Program-made: the position numbers and the translations under genes
In this document: positions 27,386-35,434 of the stretch, piece after piece
Numbering within the stretch: position 1 is the first letter of the stretch
Layout of the letters: every line of letters starts with the position of its first letter
NCBI RefSeq assembly: GCF_030269305.1
Contig: NZ_BSTC01000025.1
Coordinates: 1 to 59,602 of the forward strand
Reading direction: 5' to 3'
DNA: 59,602 nucleotides
From: Kineosporia sp. NBRC 101731
GTDB taxonomy: Bacteria; Actinomycetota; Actinomycetes; Actinomycetales; Kineosporiaceae
Notes under the pieces: model-generated
Told to the model about the DNA's origin: nothing
What the model saw: only the letters and a program-made list of their open reading frames with translations
Database searches by the model: none

Positions 27386-27474
27386 GACGTCCTTTCTGCC
27401 GAGGAAGCCAGGTCTCCCGATATGGGAGGGGCCCCGCCGATCGGGGAATTCTCCTGACTCGCGTGGGTACCGGT

Positions 27475-27503
27475 CTAACAGATGTTCTGCGTCGTCCGGT
27501 CAA
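27475..27503 (-). promoter_or_regulatory. Candidate sigma70-type promoter of the hydantoin operon
   Basis: On the minus strand a TTGACC (-35, 27503-27498) is followed after exactly 17 nt by TGTTAG (-10, 27480-27475), about 90 nt before the start codon of the nitrilase gene. The leader contains CTCCCgatatGGGAG (27415-27429). Confidence 0.4.
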
Positions 27504-27506
27504 TGA

Positions 27507-27548
27507 AATCGATTCGAACACTGATTTATCTGGGAGAAACATCGATGT
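27507..27548. promoter_or_regulatory. Cluster of short palindromes in the divergent promoter region
   Basis: AATCGATT (27507-27514), TTCGAA (27513-27518) and ACATCGATGT (27539-27548) lie between the hydantoin operon promoter and the DinB start in a locally AT-richer stretch. They could be operator half-sites, but no regulator gene is adjacent. Confidence 0.3.
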
Positions 27549-27591
27549 CATCGAGTGGTCATGGTCACGGAGTCAGGCATAGGTTCGGTGG

Positions 27592-28098
27592 ATGAACACC
27601 TTCGACCTGCTGAACGATTCACTGGAGCGCATCAAGGAGAACGTGGCCGCGGCGGCGGCAGGGCTGAACGCCGATCAGCTGTCCTACCGGCCCGGCGGCA
27701 CGGGCAACTCCATCGCCTGGCTGCTGTGGCACCTGGCCCGGGTCCAGGACGCCCAGATCGCCGACGTCGCGGGCACCGAGCAGGTGTGGACGTCGCAGGG
27801 CTGGTTCGGGCGGTTCGCGTTGACGTTCGACGCGAAGGCCCACGGGTACGGCATGTCGGGCGACGACGTGGCCAAGGTGCGGGTCGACGACCCGCAGTTG
27901 CTCGTGGACTACTACAACGCCGCCCACGCCCGCACGGTCGAGTACCTCTCCGGGCTGAGCGAGACCGATCTGGACAAGATCGTGGACGAGGCCTGGGACC
28001 CGCCCGTCACCCTCGGCGTGCGGATCGTCAGCGTCATCGACGACGACGCCCAGCACGTCGGGCAGGCCGCCTACGTGCGTGGACTGCTGCCGAGCTGA
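27592..28098 (+). CDS. DinB-superfamily protein (DUF664 type)
   Basis: 168 aa four-helix-bundle protein. Family signs are IAWLLWHLARVQDAQIADVAG (first His of the metal site), the buried helix DDPQLLVDYYNAAHARTVEYL and the C-terminal IDDDAQHVGQAAYVRGLL with the final His and Gln. Such proteins include thiol-dependent transferases using mycothiol or bacillithiol, but most members have no known reaction. Transcribed divergently from the hydantoin operon; no functional link is evident. Confidence 0.85.
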   Translation: MNTFDLLNDSLERIKENVAAAAAGLNADQLSYRPGGTGNSIAWLLWHLARVQDAQIADVAGTEQVWTSQGWFGRFALTFDAKAHGYGMSGDDVAKVRVDDPQLLVDYYNAAHARTVEYLSGLSETDLDKIVDEAWDPPVTLGVRIVSVIDDDAQHVGQAAYVRGLLPS

Positions 28099-28148
28099 GT
28101 CAGCCAGTGCTCGATCGGCCGACCCCACCCGTCCGCGGCGACCTGGTC

Positions 28149-28964
28149 TCACCGCACGGTGCTGCCTGCGGTGCTGCCTGAGGTGCTGCTGCTTGATCCG
28201 GTGCCGCCCGGTTCGTCCGGGGTGAGGGCCCGTAGCCAGTTGTGGGCCCTCAGCACAGGTGCCAGGCCGACCCGGCGGGCGAACAGCAGGGGCAGATCCA
28301 TCGTGGTGAACGGGTGGGCCACGGTGGAGTCGCCGAAGTCGAAGAACCGGGCGCGGCCCTCGGCGTCCACCGCCACGTTGCCGTCGTGCAGGTCGCCGTG
28401 CTGGATCGAGACCGGAATGCTGGACGCCCGCCACCACCGGGGTTCCCGGGTCTCCCACCGGTCGGCGAGGGTTGCCAGGCGGTCGCGCATCGCCGCCGGA
28501 AGCTGCCCCGCGGTGCTGAAATCCCGCAGCATCTGCGGGTACCGGTGGGGTCGTTCGTCCGGGACCCCCTGCGTCAGAAGCTTGTCGGCGTGGGGGGGGG
28601 CGACCCGGCGCTGCAACCGGGCGAAGCTCTCGACCGGGGGTACCCAGGCGGTGAGGTCGAACGTGTCGATCTTCTTCAGGTCGCGGAGCACGGTGCCGGC
28701 CGAGGCCACGACGAGTCGGTGGGCGGCCGGGTCGGCGGCGACGAGTTCCGGCACCAGATCGGGGACGACCTCCGTGAGCGTCTGCAGCACCGTGGCCTCG
28801 TGGCCGGTCTGCGCGGTGGAACATTTGAGGTACAGATCCGGGGCCTGCGGTCTTTCGACGCGCCAGGTCGCGGCCCACGGCCGCAGCTTTATCACCTGCA
28901 GTTCCACCGGGCCGAGCACCTGGTGCGCCCAGGTGATGGCCGCAGCGATCCGTTCGTCGTGCAC
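28149..28964 (-). CDS. APH-family phosphotransferase
   Basis: 271 aa kinase-like protein. VSIQHGDLHDGNVAVDAEG is the catalytic loop and RFFDFGDSTVAHPF the metal-binding DFG-like motif of aminoglycoside/choline/homoserine kinase-like phosphotransferases. The N-lobe is visible (LYLKCSTAQTGHEATVLQTL, with a candidate Lys and Glu). Start chosen at GTG 28964 (VHDERIAAAITWAH); upstream in-frame sequence has no domain signal. It ends in a Ser/Gly/Thr tail. A nine-G run at 28592-28600 lies in the coding sequence. Substrate unknown; not a recognisable resistance gene. Confidence 0.75.
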   Translation of the reverse strand: MHDERIAAAITWAHQVLGPVELQVIKLRPWAATWRVERPQAPDLYLKCSTAQTGHEATVLQTLTEVVPDLVPELVAADPAAHRLVVASAGTVLRDLKKIDTFDLTAWVPPVESFARLQRRVAPPHADKLLTQGVPDERPHRYPQMLRDFSTAGQLPAAMRDRLATLADRWETREPRWWRASSIPVSIQHGDLHDGNVAVDAEGRARFFDFGDSTVAHPFTTMDLPLLFARRVGLAPVLRAHNWLRALTPDEPGGTGSSSSTSGSTAGSTVR

Positions 28965-29134
28965 AGCGCCATCGTCGCACCTGCGGGTCGTTGGCAAACG
29001 GTAATTTTCGGGTCGCAGAGGACGCGGTAAAGTCGCCTTTCGAGGGTAATCCCCTCTTTGCGCGTTGCACCGCGAGTCGATGGCGTCGGGCGTGTGCCGG
29101 ATGGCCGTGAGAGCAGATGTGAGAGGCAGCGGTT

Positions 29135-31018
29135 GTGGACAGCACTGAGCCGGCGCCGCGTACCCGTGCGGAGGCCCGGCGTGCGCAGGCCCGGAAGACG
29201 GGCCGGACACAGCCGGACCAGCCGAGTAAACCGGATCAGGTAAGTCAACCGGATCGGTCAGGTCAGCTGGATCGGTCAGGTCAACCGGATCGGCCGGGTC
29301 AACCGGATCGGCCGGGTCACTCGGGGCAGCCGGGCCGGATCACTCAGCCGGACGGGACGGGGCCGTCGGCTCAGACGGGGCTGCCGGATCGCCCGGGCTG
29401 GATCCGGCCGGGCCAGACCGGGCCGGTGAACCCGCGCCGCCCCCAGGCCAGGCCGCTGCTGGGCCCACCAGGGCGGGGCCCACAGCCCAGGACGGTGTGG
29501 GAGCGGTCGGCTCCGGGCACGCAGATCCCGGGCACGCAGATCCCGGGCACGCAGATCCCGGGCACGCAGACGCCGGGTTCGCAGACGCCGGATTCGGGAG
29601 CGAACGACTCGGCCGGTCGTGGCTCAGGTGAGCACGATCCGGGGGGACGAGGTTCTGGGGCACGGGATTCGGAGATTTCGGGTGCGGCGGTGCCTGGTTC
29701 GGGCCCGCGGGACTCGCAGGGACAGGCCGGGTGGGGTTCGGCGGTCGATGGTTCCGGTGGGCAGGGGCCGGCGGCGCCAGTTCTGGGGAGACGGGGTTTC
29801 GGGGCGCGGGATTCGGTGATTCCGGGCTCCGGCGCGCAGGGTTCAGGGGCGCAGGGTTCAGGGGCGCGCGCTCCGGCGGCACCGGATCCGGCGCCGGTCT
29901 CCGGGGTGCGTGGCTCGGGCTCGGTGGTTCAGGTCTCGGCGGAGCGTTTTTCGAGGACGTCGGATCCTTCGGCGGAGGCACCGGGCACATCGGGTTCGGG
30001 GGATCGGGCCTCGTCGAGGGCTCCTTCGTCCGGCCCGGTTCCACGGGCGGAGTCCCGGAAGGCCGGGACTCTGGGGGCCGGCGGTGAGAGGCCGGGCGAT
30101 GACGGGCCGGGCGATGAGGGGCCGGACGATGAGGAGCGGCGCGATGTCGCCTCGTGGAGCGGCTCGGTGGTGAGCCGGGGGCCCGCGGCGCGGATGCCTC
30201 TGCGAGGGCCGCGGGGCGTTGCCGTGATCGCCGGCACGGTTGCCATCGTGGCGGGCGTGATCGTGGGTGGGATCGCGACCGTGCAGTCGCTGAACCAGCA
30301 GGACGGCTCCGGTGGGAACGCGTCCCTGGCCTCCGATCCGCTGACCCCGAGCGCCACCGCTTCGGCGAGCGGGACGGCCGCCCCGTCGGCATCGGCGGCC
30401 GCCTCGTCCACCGCCCGGAAGACCCCGGAGCCGACGAAGAAGCCCACCCGCCGGGCGGCCTCGGGCGAGAAGACCACCGCGCCCACCCAGCGGGCCGCCT
30501 CCACCGGGCGTTCGGGCACCACCACGAAGAAGGCGACCGCGGCGAGCAGCACCACGAAGGCATCGAGCGCGTCCACGGTGAAGGTGGCGGACCCTTCGGT
30601 GAACCTGGCCGCGTCGAAGTCGGTGCAGACCGGCGGGCACATCCAGGACTACGTCGCGAGCAATATCACCGACGGCGATGTGAGTACCTACTGGGAGGCC
30701 GAAGCCGGTTTCCCGCAGACGGTCACGGTGGATCTGGGTTCTCTGCAGACCGTCGGCCGGCTACAGCTCGCCCTGCCCCAGGTCTCGGACTGGAACAGCC
30801 GCACCCAGACGATCGCGATCAGCGGCAGCCGCACCGGCTCGTCCTGGTCACAGCTCAAGGGAGCCGCGGGTTACTCCTTCGACGCGAATTCGTCGTCGCA
30901 GAACGCGGTATCGACGTCATTCACGCAGGCCCGGGTGCGCTACCTGAGGCTGACCTTCACCGCGAACAGCGGCTGGAGTGCCGCGCAGCTGTCGGAGCTA
31001 CGGGCCCATTCCTCCTGA
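29135..31018 (+). CDS. Membrane-anchored Pro-rich stalk protein with discoidin (F5/8 type C) domain
   Basis: 627 aa. Residues 1-30 are charged (RTRAEARRAQARK), 30-350 are Pro/Gly/Ser low complexity with hexa- and heptapeptide repeats (QPDR.GQ; GTQIP), one transmembrane helix lies near 360-385 (GVAVIAGTVAIVAGVIVGG), 390-480 is a Thr/Ser/Lys linker, and 485-627 is an F5/8 type C beta-sandwich (VNLAASKSVQTGG, NITDGDVSTYWEA, TVTVDLGSLQTVGRLQLALP, YLRLTF). The long N-terminal part is probably cytoplasmic and the carbohydrate-binding domain outside. Start GTG 29135 has GAGAGG 8 nt upstream. The transmembrane segment closely matches the ricin-lectin protein at 40765. Confidence 0.82.
   Translation: MDSTEPAPRTRAEARRAQARKTGRTQPDQPSKPDQVSQPDRSGQLDRSGQPDRPGQPDRPGHSGQPGRITQPDGTGPSAQTGLPDRPGWIRPGQTGPVNPRRPQARPLLGPPGRGPQPRTVWERSAPGTQIPGTQIPGTQIPGTQTPGSQTPDSGANDSAGRGSGEHDPGGRGSGARDSEISGAAVPGSGPRDSQGQAGWGSAVDGSGGQGPAAPVLGRRGFGARDSVIPGSGAQGSGAQGSGARAPAAPDPAPVSGVRGSGSVVQVSAERFSRTSDPSAEAPGTSGSGDRASSRAPSSGPVPRAESRKAGTLGAGGERPGDDGPGDEGPDDEERRDVASWSGSVVSRGPAARMPLRGPRGVAVIAGTVAIVAGVIVGGIATVQSLNQQDGSGGNASLASDPLTPSATASASGTAAPSASAAASSTARKTPEPTKKPTRRAASGEKTTAPTQRAASTGRSGTTTKKATAASSTTKASSASTVKVADPSVNLAASKSVQTGGHIQDYVASNITDGDVSTYWEAEAGFPQTVTVDLGSLQTVGRLQLALPQVSDWNSRTQTIAISGSRTGSSWSQLKGAAGYSFDANSSSQNAVSTSFTQARVRYLRLTFTANSGWSAAQLSELRAHSS
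29220..29330 (+). repeat. Short tandem repeats in the stalk gene (QPDRPGQ type)
   Basis: About six imperfect 18-21 bp copies of a ggatcggtcaggtcaacc-like unit encode Gln-Pro-Asp-Arg-Pro/Ser-Gly. A second, almost perfect set, cgcagatcccgggca, follows at 29518-29575 (GTQIP). Both lie in frame and are likely length-variable. Confidence 0.75.
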
Positions 31019-31026
31019 AACACAGC

Positions 31027-31055
31027 GGTAGCCGCGGTGATCCACCGCGGCTACC
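31027..31055. terminator. Bidirectional terminator
   Basis: Perfect 13-bp stem (31027-31039 with 31043-31055) and a 3-nt loop, 9 nt after the discoidin gene and 22 nt past the end of the convergent LuxR gene. Confidence 0.85.
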
Positions 31056-31076
31056 ACGTCGTCCATCATGAGTGCT

Positions 31077-31772
31077 CTAAATGATGCCCGAACGCATGGC
31101 GTAAGCGACCGCGTGCGAACGGTTGCGCAGGTTCAGCCGGGTCATCATCGCGTAGAGGATGTTCTTCACGGTGCGCTCGGAATACTTCATCCGGTCGGCG
31201 ATCTCGGCGGTGTCGAGGCCCTCGGCGATCAGCCGCAGCACGTCCACCTCGCGGGTCTCCAGCCCGGAGGCGGTCAGGCCGCGCGGGCCGAGCACGGTCT
31301 CCTGCAGGTGGGCGACGTCTTTCAGCAACTGACCCTGGACCTCGGGCGGCAACTGACTGCCACCGCTCATCACGGTCCGGATCAGTTCGGTGAACTGGTC
31401 GGGGGTGACCTCGGAGCGCCACATCGCCCCGGCGACCCCGACCTCGGCGGCGGCCAGCCAGTCGCCGTCACCGAGATTGTCGAGGATGAGGACGAACGGG
31501 GCCGAGCAGACCTCACGCAGGCCCCGCAGGCGCCGCAGGGCCCGGCCACTGAGGCGGGGGGCCACGATCACCACGACGTCGGCCTGGGGGAGCTGGGGGG
31601 TCGGCAGCAGCTGGATGTCGGGGCTGGGGCCGATCAGTCCGGCGACCCCGGCCCGGCTGAACACGTCCACGGCCTCGACCGCGATCTTGATCCGTTGTAG
31701 CTGCCGTTCTGTCACCACGGCCGGACGGCTGGAGCCGGGCCAGGTGCGGGCGCTTTGCGGGCCGACGCTCAT
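31077..31772 (-). CDS. LuxR/FixJ-type regulator with degenerate receiver domain
   Basis: 231 aa from the ATG at 31772 (GGAGGGG 12 nt upstream). The C-terminal HTH is clear: LTASGLETREVDVLRLIAEG, LDTAEIADRMKYSERTVKNILY and MMTRLNLRNRSHAVAYAMR. The N-terminal 125 residues fold like a receiver (IKIAVEAVDVF; DVVVIVAPRLSG; FVLILDNLGD; AAAEVGVAGAMWR; a Thr/Ser-poor fourth strand), but the strand that should end in the phospho-accepting Asp reads VVVIVAP, so normal phosphorylation is unlikely. No histidine kinase is nearby. Similar regulators occur with actinobacterial type VII loci; control of the neighbouring surface proteins is an inference. Confidence 0.82.
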   Translation of the reverse strand: MSVGPQSARTWPGSSRPAVVTERQLQRIKIAVEAVDVFSRAGVAGLIGPSPDIQLLPTPQLPQADVVVIVAPRLSGRALRRLRGLREVCSAPFVLILDNLGDGDWLAAAEVGVAGAMWRSEVTPDQFTELIRTVMSGGSQLPPEVQGQLLKDVAHLQETVLGPRGLTASGLETREVDVLRLIAEGLDTAEIADRMKYSERTVKNILYAMMTRLNLRNRSHAVAYAMRSGII

Positions 31773-31914
31773 AGTCGAAACCGTCCCCTCCGTATGGTGC
31801 TTCTCTGGTCGGCCACCCACCGGGCCGCGTCGTGGGGTGCCCGGCCCCATCCTCCGGTCGAGACTTACCGGTGTGGGCCCGGATGTTCGAGCGACGCTGG
31901 TGAACGGTAGGCGG

Positions 31915-31920
31915 TGTCAA
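31915..31920 (-). promoter_or_regulatory. Possible -35 element upstream of the LuxR-type gene
   Basis: A perfect TTGACA on the minus strand about 145 nt before the start codon, with TATACA immediately 5' of it. No convincing -10 is found at the right spacing, so this is weak. The rest of 31773-32051 is an AT-richer non-coding stretch with no other clear signal. Confidence 0.25.
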
Positions 31921-32051
31921 TGTATACCGCGATTTTGGCACTCAAGGACATGAATGGAATGTTAAGGCTCCTTTAGATCGGGAGTTCTGATAAAGGGGCC
32001 CTGTCGAAAAGCGGGAATGCACGTGCGTATCCGGTGACCGGACGAGAGCGG

Positions 32052-32798
32052 TCAGTGAATCCGGGGCTGGAGGTCCGCGGTGGTGAACCGGGCCGCGTGG
32101 CTCGCGGGGAGCCCGCGCCACTGCGGCCGGGGCTGCGGCCAGCCCTCGGACGCGACGACCGTCTTGTGTTCTTCCTGACGGTAACTCAGGCCGAAATAGC
32201 CCGGACCGCGACGGCCGATCACCTCGGAGTGAGGATCGTGCTCCGCATAGGTGAAGAGCCCGTCCGGGGTGAGCATCATGCAGTTCAGGCTGACGACCAT
32301 CTCGGCCCGCTCGCGAATCGACTGCGCCGTACGGGTGATCGCCTGCTCGGGCGGTGATCCCTGGTCCATCTGCTCACGGATGGCGAGGAAGTATCGCTCG
32401 CTGTCCGTGGTGCCGACGGCCGTGGCCAGGAGGCCGGGGGAGATCAGTGCGTCGAGGCTGGTGACCGGCCGGATCTCGCCGTTGTGGGCGAAGGCCGCCC
32501 GGGCGTCACCGAACGGGTGCGTGTTGTCCATCGACACTGCGAGATGGGGGCTTGCCATCCGGATGTGCAGGACGGCCATGTCGGTCACGCAGCTCTTCAG
32601 CAGGCCGCGCAGCAGATCGCTGTCGTCCGCCCGGTCGGTGCCCTTGACGATGCTGACCGCGCCGAGCTCGTCCCGGAAGGCGATCCCCCACCCGTCCTTG
32701 TGCTCACAGGCGAGTTGCAGGAAAGGGTCCAGGTCTTCGGCCAGCAGTTCGGCGATGGGGGCGGATTTTCGGGCGACTACGCCCAGAAGACGGCACAC
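32052..32798 (-). CDS. Class II (Ntn-type) glutamine amidotransferase-like protein
   Basis: 248 aa of the YafJ/EgtC-like class. The chosen GTG at 32798 puts Cys at position 2 (M-CRLLGVVARKS), as needed for the N-terminal nucleophile after Met removal; the frame opens further upstream but that would bury the cysteine. Other active-site signs are GWGIAF, VLHIRMASP (Arg for the glutamine carboxylate), NTHPFGD and FAHNGEI (oxyanion Asn-Gly). It releases ammonia from glutamine or is a related amide hydrolase. It lies 34 nt behind a polar amino acid importer operon, which suggests that the imported amino acid or its amide is the substrate. Confidence 0.85.
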   Translation of the reverse strand: MCRLLGVVARKSAPIAELLAEDLDPFLQLACEHKDGWGIAFRDELGAVSIVKGTDRADDSDLLRGLLKSCVTDMAVLHIRMASPHLAVSMDNTHPFGDARAAFAHNGEIRPVTSLDALISPGLLATAVGTTDSERYFLAIREQMDQGSPPEQAITRTAQSIRERAEMVVSLNCMMLTPDGLFTYAEHDPHSEVIGRRGPGYFGLSYRQEEHKTVVASEGWPQPRPQWRGLPASHAARFTTADLQPRIH

Positions 32799-32832
32799 GG
32801 TGTTCACACTCCAGAAGTCAGGGAAGGGCGGA

Positions 32833-33759
32833 TCAGGCTCGGCCGCCGGCGCCACCGATGCGGCGCTCGACCTGGCCGGCGACAGCGGCCAGGGTGAGGT
32901 TTGCGACGATGAAGACGGCTGCGACGACCACGAAGCTCTGGATCACGGTGTGGTTGAACTCTCCGAGAACTCTTGCCGAGTAGAGAAGTTCGAGATAGCT
33001 CACGACGTAGCCCAGGGTGCTGTCCTTGAGCAGGCGGATGATCTGGCTGATCAGGGCGGGCGCGGCGAGACGGATGGCCTGGGGCAGCACCACCAGGCGC
33101 ATCGTCGGCCAGTAGCCCAGGCCGAGGGCGTAGGCGGCCTCGGTCTGACCCCTCGGAAGGGCTTTCACCGCGGCGCGGAAGATCTCGGCCAGCACGGCGG
33201 CGTTGGTCAGCACGATCGGGATGATCAGCTGCCAGAACAGCGGGATCCGGATGCCGGTGCTGGGCAGGCCGAGCAGGAGGGCGTAGATCAGCAGCAGCAG
33301 CGGAACGGCCCGCAAGATCTCGACGTACAGCGTGGCGGGCTTGCTCAGCAGCCGGCTGCGCGACAACCGGGCCAGGGCCAGCAGGGCCCCCAGCGGCAGG
33401 GCGATCGCGCCGCTGATCAGCGTGACCTGGAGGGTGGCCCACAGCGCGTTGAGAAGGTATCGGATCACTGGCCACTGGGTGAAAAGTTGCCATTTCGACC
33501 ATTCCAGCTGGCCGTTGACGGCGAACTGTCGCACACCGGCGGCGAACATCGCCATCAGCACGATGATCGAGATCACCGTGGCGATCCGGATGCGTTGCCG
33601 GCCGCGAGGTCCCGGGACGTCGAACAGGGCGGCGTCCTGGGCCCCGATGGCCGCCAACCGGGCCCGCAGGCCGGCCGGGGACGTCACCGTGACCGGGGTC
33701 AGGCCGATCTCCGGGTCGCCGACCCCGCCCCGGGCCTGCTGCTGCGTGGTCGAGCTCAT
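32833..33759 (-). CDS. Polar amino acid ABC transporter permease (HisM type)
   Basis: 308 aa with an ~85-residue N-terminal extension, then about five membrane helices. The EAA loop is ALPRGQTEAAYALGLGYWPTMRLVVLPQA, and YVEILRAVPLLLLIYALL is typical of the glutamate/glutamine/His permease family. It overlaps the other permease by 4 nt (ATGA), so the two are coupled and likely form a heterodimer. Confidence 0.92.
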   Translation of the reverse strand: MSSTTQQQARGGVGDPEIGLTPVTVTSPAGLRARLAAIGAQDAALFDVPGPRGRQRIRIATVISIIVLMAMFAAGVRQFAVNGQLEWSKWQLFTQWPVIRYLLNALWATLQVTLISGAIALPLGALLALARLSRSRLLSKPATLYVEILRAVPLLLLIYALLLGLPSTGIRIPLFWQLIIPIVLTNAAVLAEIFRAAVKALPRGQTEAAYALGLGYWPTMRLVVLPQAIRLAAPALISQIIRLLKDSTLGYVVSYLELLYSARVLGEFNHTVIQSFVVVAAVFIVANLTLAAVAGQVERRIGGAGGRA

Positions 33760-34403
33760 CGCTGCACCGCCAATCGCCTGTCCAGGTAACCGGCGGACCG
33801 GCCGATGATGAAGGCCATGGCCACGTAACAGACCGCGGCCGCACCGAACGTGACCAGGGGCTGGGCGTATCGCTGGTCCAGCAGCTGGGTCTGCCCGGTG
33901 AGTTCCTGCGTCACCCCGACCGCCGCGGCGAGCGAGGAGTTCAGGATGATCGCGATGAGCAGCGAGGCCAGCGGCTGGATGATGGTGCGCAGGGCCTGGG
34001 GGAGCACCACCAGCCGCAGTACCTGGCCGAAGGTGAACCCCAGAGCCCGGGCCGCCTCGATCTGCCCCTTCGCGACGGCCCGGACCCCGGATCTCATGGT
34101 TTCACTGAAAAATGTTGCCCAGTAGAGACTCATCGCCACTACCGCGGTCCCCAGCAGCGGCCCGATCAGGCCGATCTCCGGCAGGCCGAAGACGAACAGG
34201 ATGAGCAGGACGAGCAGGGGGATGCTCCGCACCAGTTCCACGTAGACGGTGGCGGCCAGGCGCAGCGGCAGCACCGGACTGATCCGGCACACCGTGAGCA
34301 GCAGGCCCAGGACCCCCGCCAGGACGAACGTGGAGACGCTGATCTGGATCGAGATCAGCAGACCCTGACCGAAGACATCGAGGTTGTCGGCGATGACGTC
34401 CAC
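33756..34403 (-). CDS. Polar amino acid ABC transporter permease
   Basis: 215 aa, five membrane helices. Signature parts are YVELVRSIPLLVLLILFVFGLP and the EAA loop AVAKGQIEAARALGFTFGQVLRLVVLPQALR. It starts 3 nt after the stop of the substrate-binding lipoprotein gene and overlaps the second permease. Confidence 0.92.
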   Translation of the reverse strand: MDVIADNLDVFGQGLLISIQISVSTFVLAGVLGLLLTVCRISPVLPLRLAATVYVELVRSIPLLVLLILFVFGLPEIGLIGPLLGTAVVAMSLYWATFFSETMRSGVRAVAKGQIEAARALGFTFGQVLRLVVLPQALRTIIQPLASLLIAIILNSSLAAAVGVTQELTGQTQLLDQRYAQPLVTFGAAAVCYVAMAFIIGRSAGYLDRRLAVQR

Positions 34404-34406
34404 GGA

Positions 34407-35342
34407 TCAGCCGATCGTGGGCGGGGTCGGGACGTCGCCCGGCACCTCGGTGCCGACCGTGGCCTGCCACACCTTGGCCCAGGTGCCGTCGTCGATCTTC
34501 GCCTGCAGCCAGGTGTTCACGAACTTCTTGAAGTCGGCGTCGTCCTTGGCCAGGCCGATACCGTAGGGGTCTTCGGTGAACTTGCCGCCGATCACCTCGA
34601 CATCGTCGTTGGTCACGGCGTTTCCGGCCAGGATGGACTGGTCGATCACGTAGGCGTCGGCCCGGCCCTGCTGCAGTGCCTGCAGTGCCTCGGTGTTGGT
34701 CTCGAACAGCTGGATCTTCGCCTCCGGCGCGGCTTCAGTGATCTTGTTCGGTGCGGTCGAGGCCGACTGCGTGACCACGGTCTTGCCGTTCAGATCGGCC
34801 AGGGTGTTGATGCCCGTGGTGCCCTTCTTCACCTCGATACCGAGACCGTCCTGGTAGTACGGGCCGGCGAAGGAGATCTTCTCGGCACGCTCCGGGGTGA
34901 TCGTGTAGGTGGCGAAAACTACGTCCACCGAGCCGTTCTGGATCAGCGCCTCACGCGTCTGCGAGGTCACGTTGACCAGCTTGGTGTTCGGCTCGCCGAT
35001 GATGTAGTCGGCCAGCAGCTGTGACATCGCGGCGTCGAAGCCCTCCACCTTGCCGGTGGTCGGGTTCAGCAGGGAGAACAGGGCCGAGGTCTGCACACCG
35101 CCGACGGTGAGCTCGCCCTTCTCCTTGATCTTGGCGGCGGTCGAGCCCGCCGGAAGGTCGGTGGCCGGCTGCTGGGCCTCGATCAGCGCGGCGATGGCGT
35201 CGCTGTCGGCGTTCGAGGTGGCCTGGGCGCCGCCACCGGGGACGGCGCCGGTGTCGGAGGAACCGCCGGAGCAGGCGGCGGCGAGGGCCAGGACGGCGCC
35301 GGCGGCTGCGACGGTGCCGGTGCGGCGAATGATGCTCGTCAT
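34407..35342 (-). CDS. Amino acid ABC transporter substrate-binding lipoprotein
   Basis: 311 aa with lipoprotein signal ending LAAAC, acylated at Cys24 and then exported to the outer membrane face of the cytoplasmic membrane. Family-3 solute-binding features are GELTVGG, the ligand strand GFDAAMSQLLADYI, VDVVFATYTITPERAEKISFAGPYY and ALQQGRADAYVIDQSILAG. The spacing to the ATPase gene upstream is 92 nt. Glutamate/aspartate/glutamine are the likely ligands from family membership, not from a decisive residue. Confidence 0.92.
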   Translation of the reverse strand: MTSIIRRTGTVAAAGAVLALAAACSGGSSDTGAVPGGGAQATSNADSDAIAALIEAQQPATDLPAGSTAAKIKEKGELTVGGVQTSALFSLLNPTTGKVEGFDAAMSQLLADYIIGEPNTKLVNVTSQTREALIQNGSVDVVFATYTITPERAEKISFAGPYYQDGLGIEVKKGTTGINTLADLNGKTVVTQSASTAPNKITEAAPEAKIQLFETNTEALQALQQGRADAYVIDQSILAGNAVTNDDVEVIGGKFTEDPYGIGLAKDDADFKKFVNTWLQAKIDDGTWAKVWQATVGTEVPGDVPTPPTIG

Positions 35343-35434
35343 CGGAATCTCCAGGTGAAGGGTGTTGGGGGAGAAGGCATAGCGAATTAATCCAGATACA
35401 TCAGCGCGTCGGTGCGCCGCCGGACGAGAGCTGC

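Noticed and set aside
27386-27591. Riboswitch in the hydantoin operon leader
   Set aside because: Short palindromes and a promoter-like pair are present but no known riboswitch core is visible.
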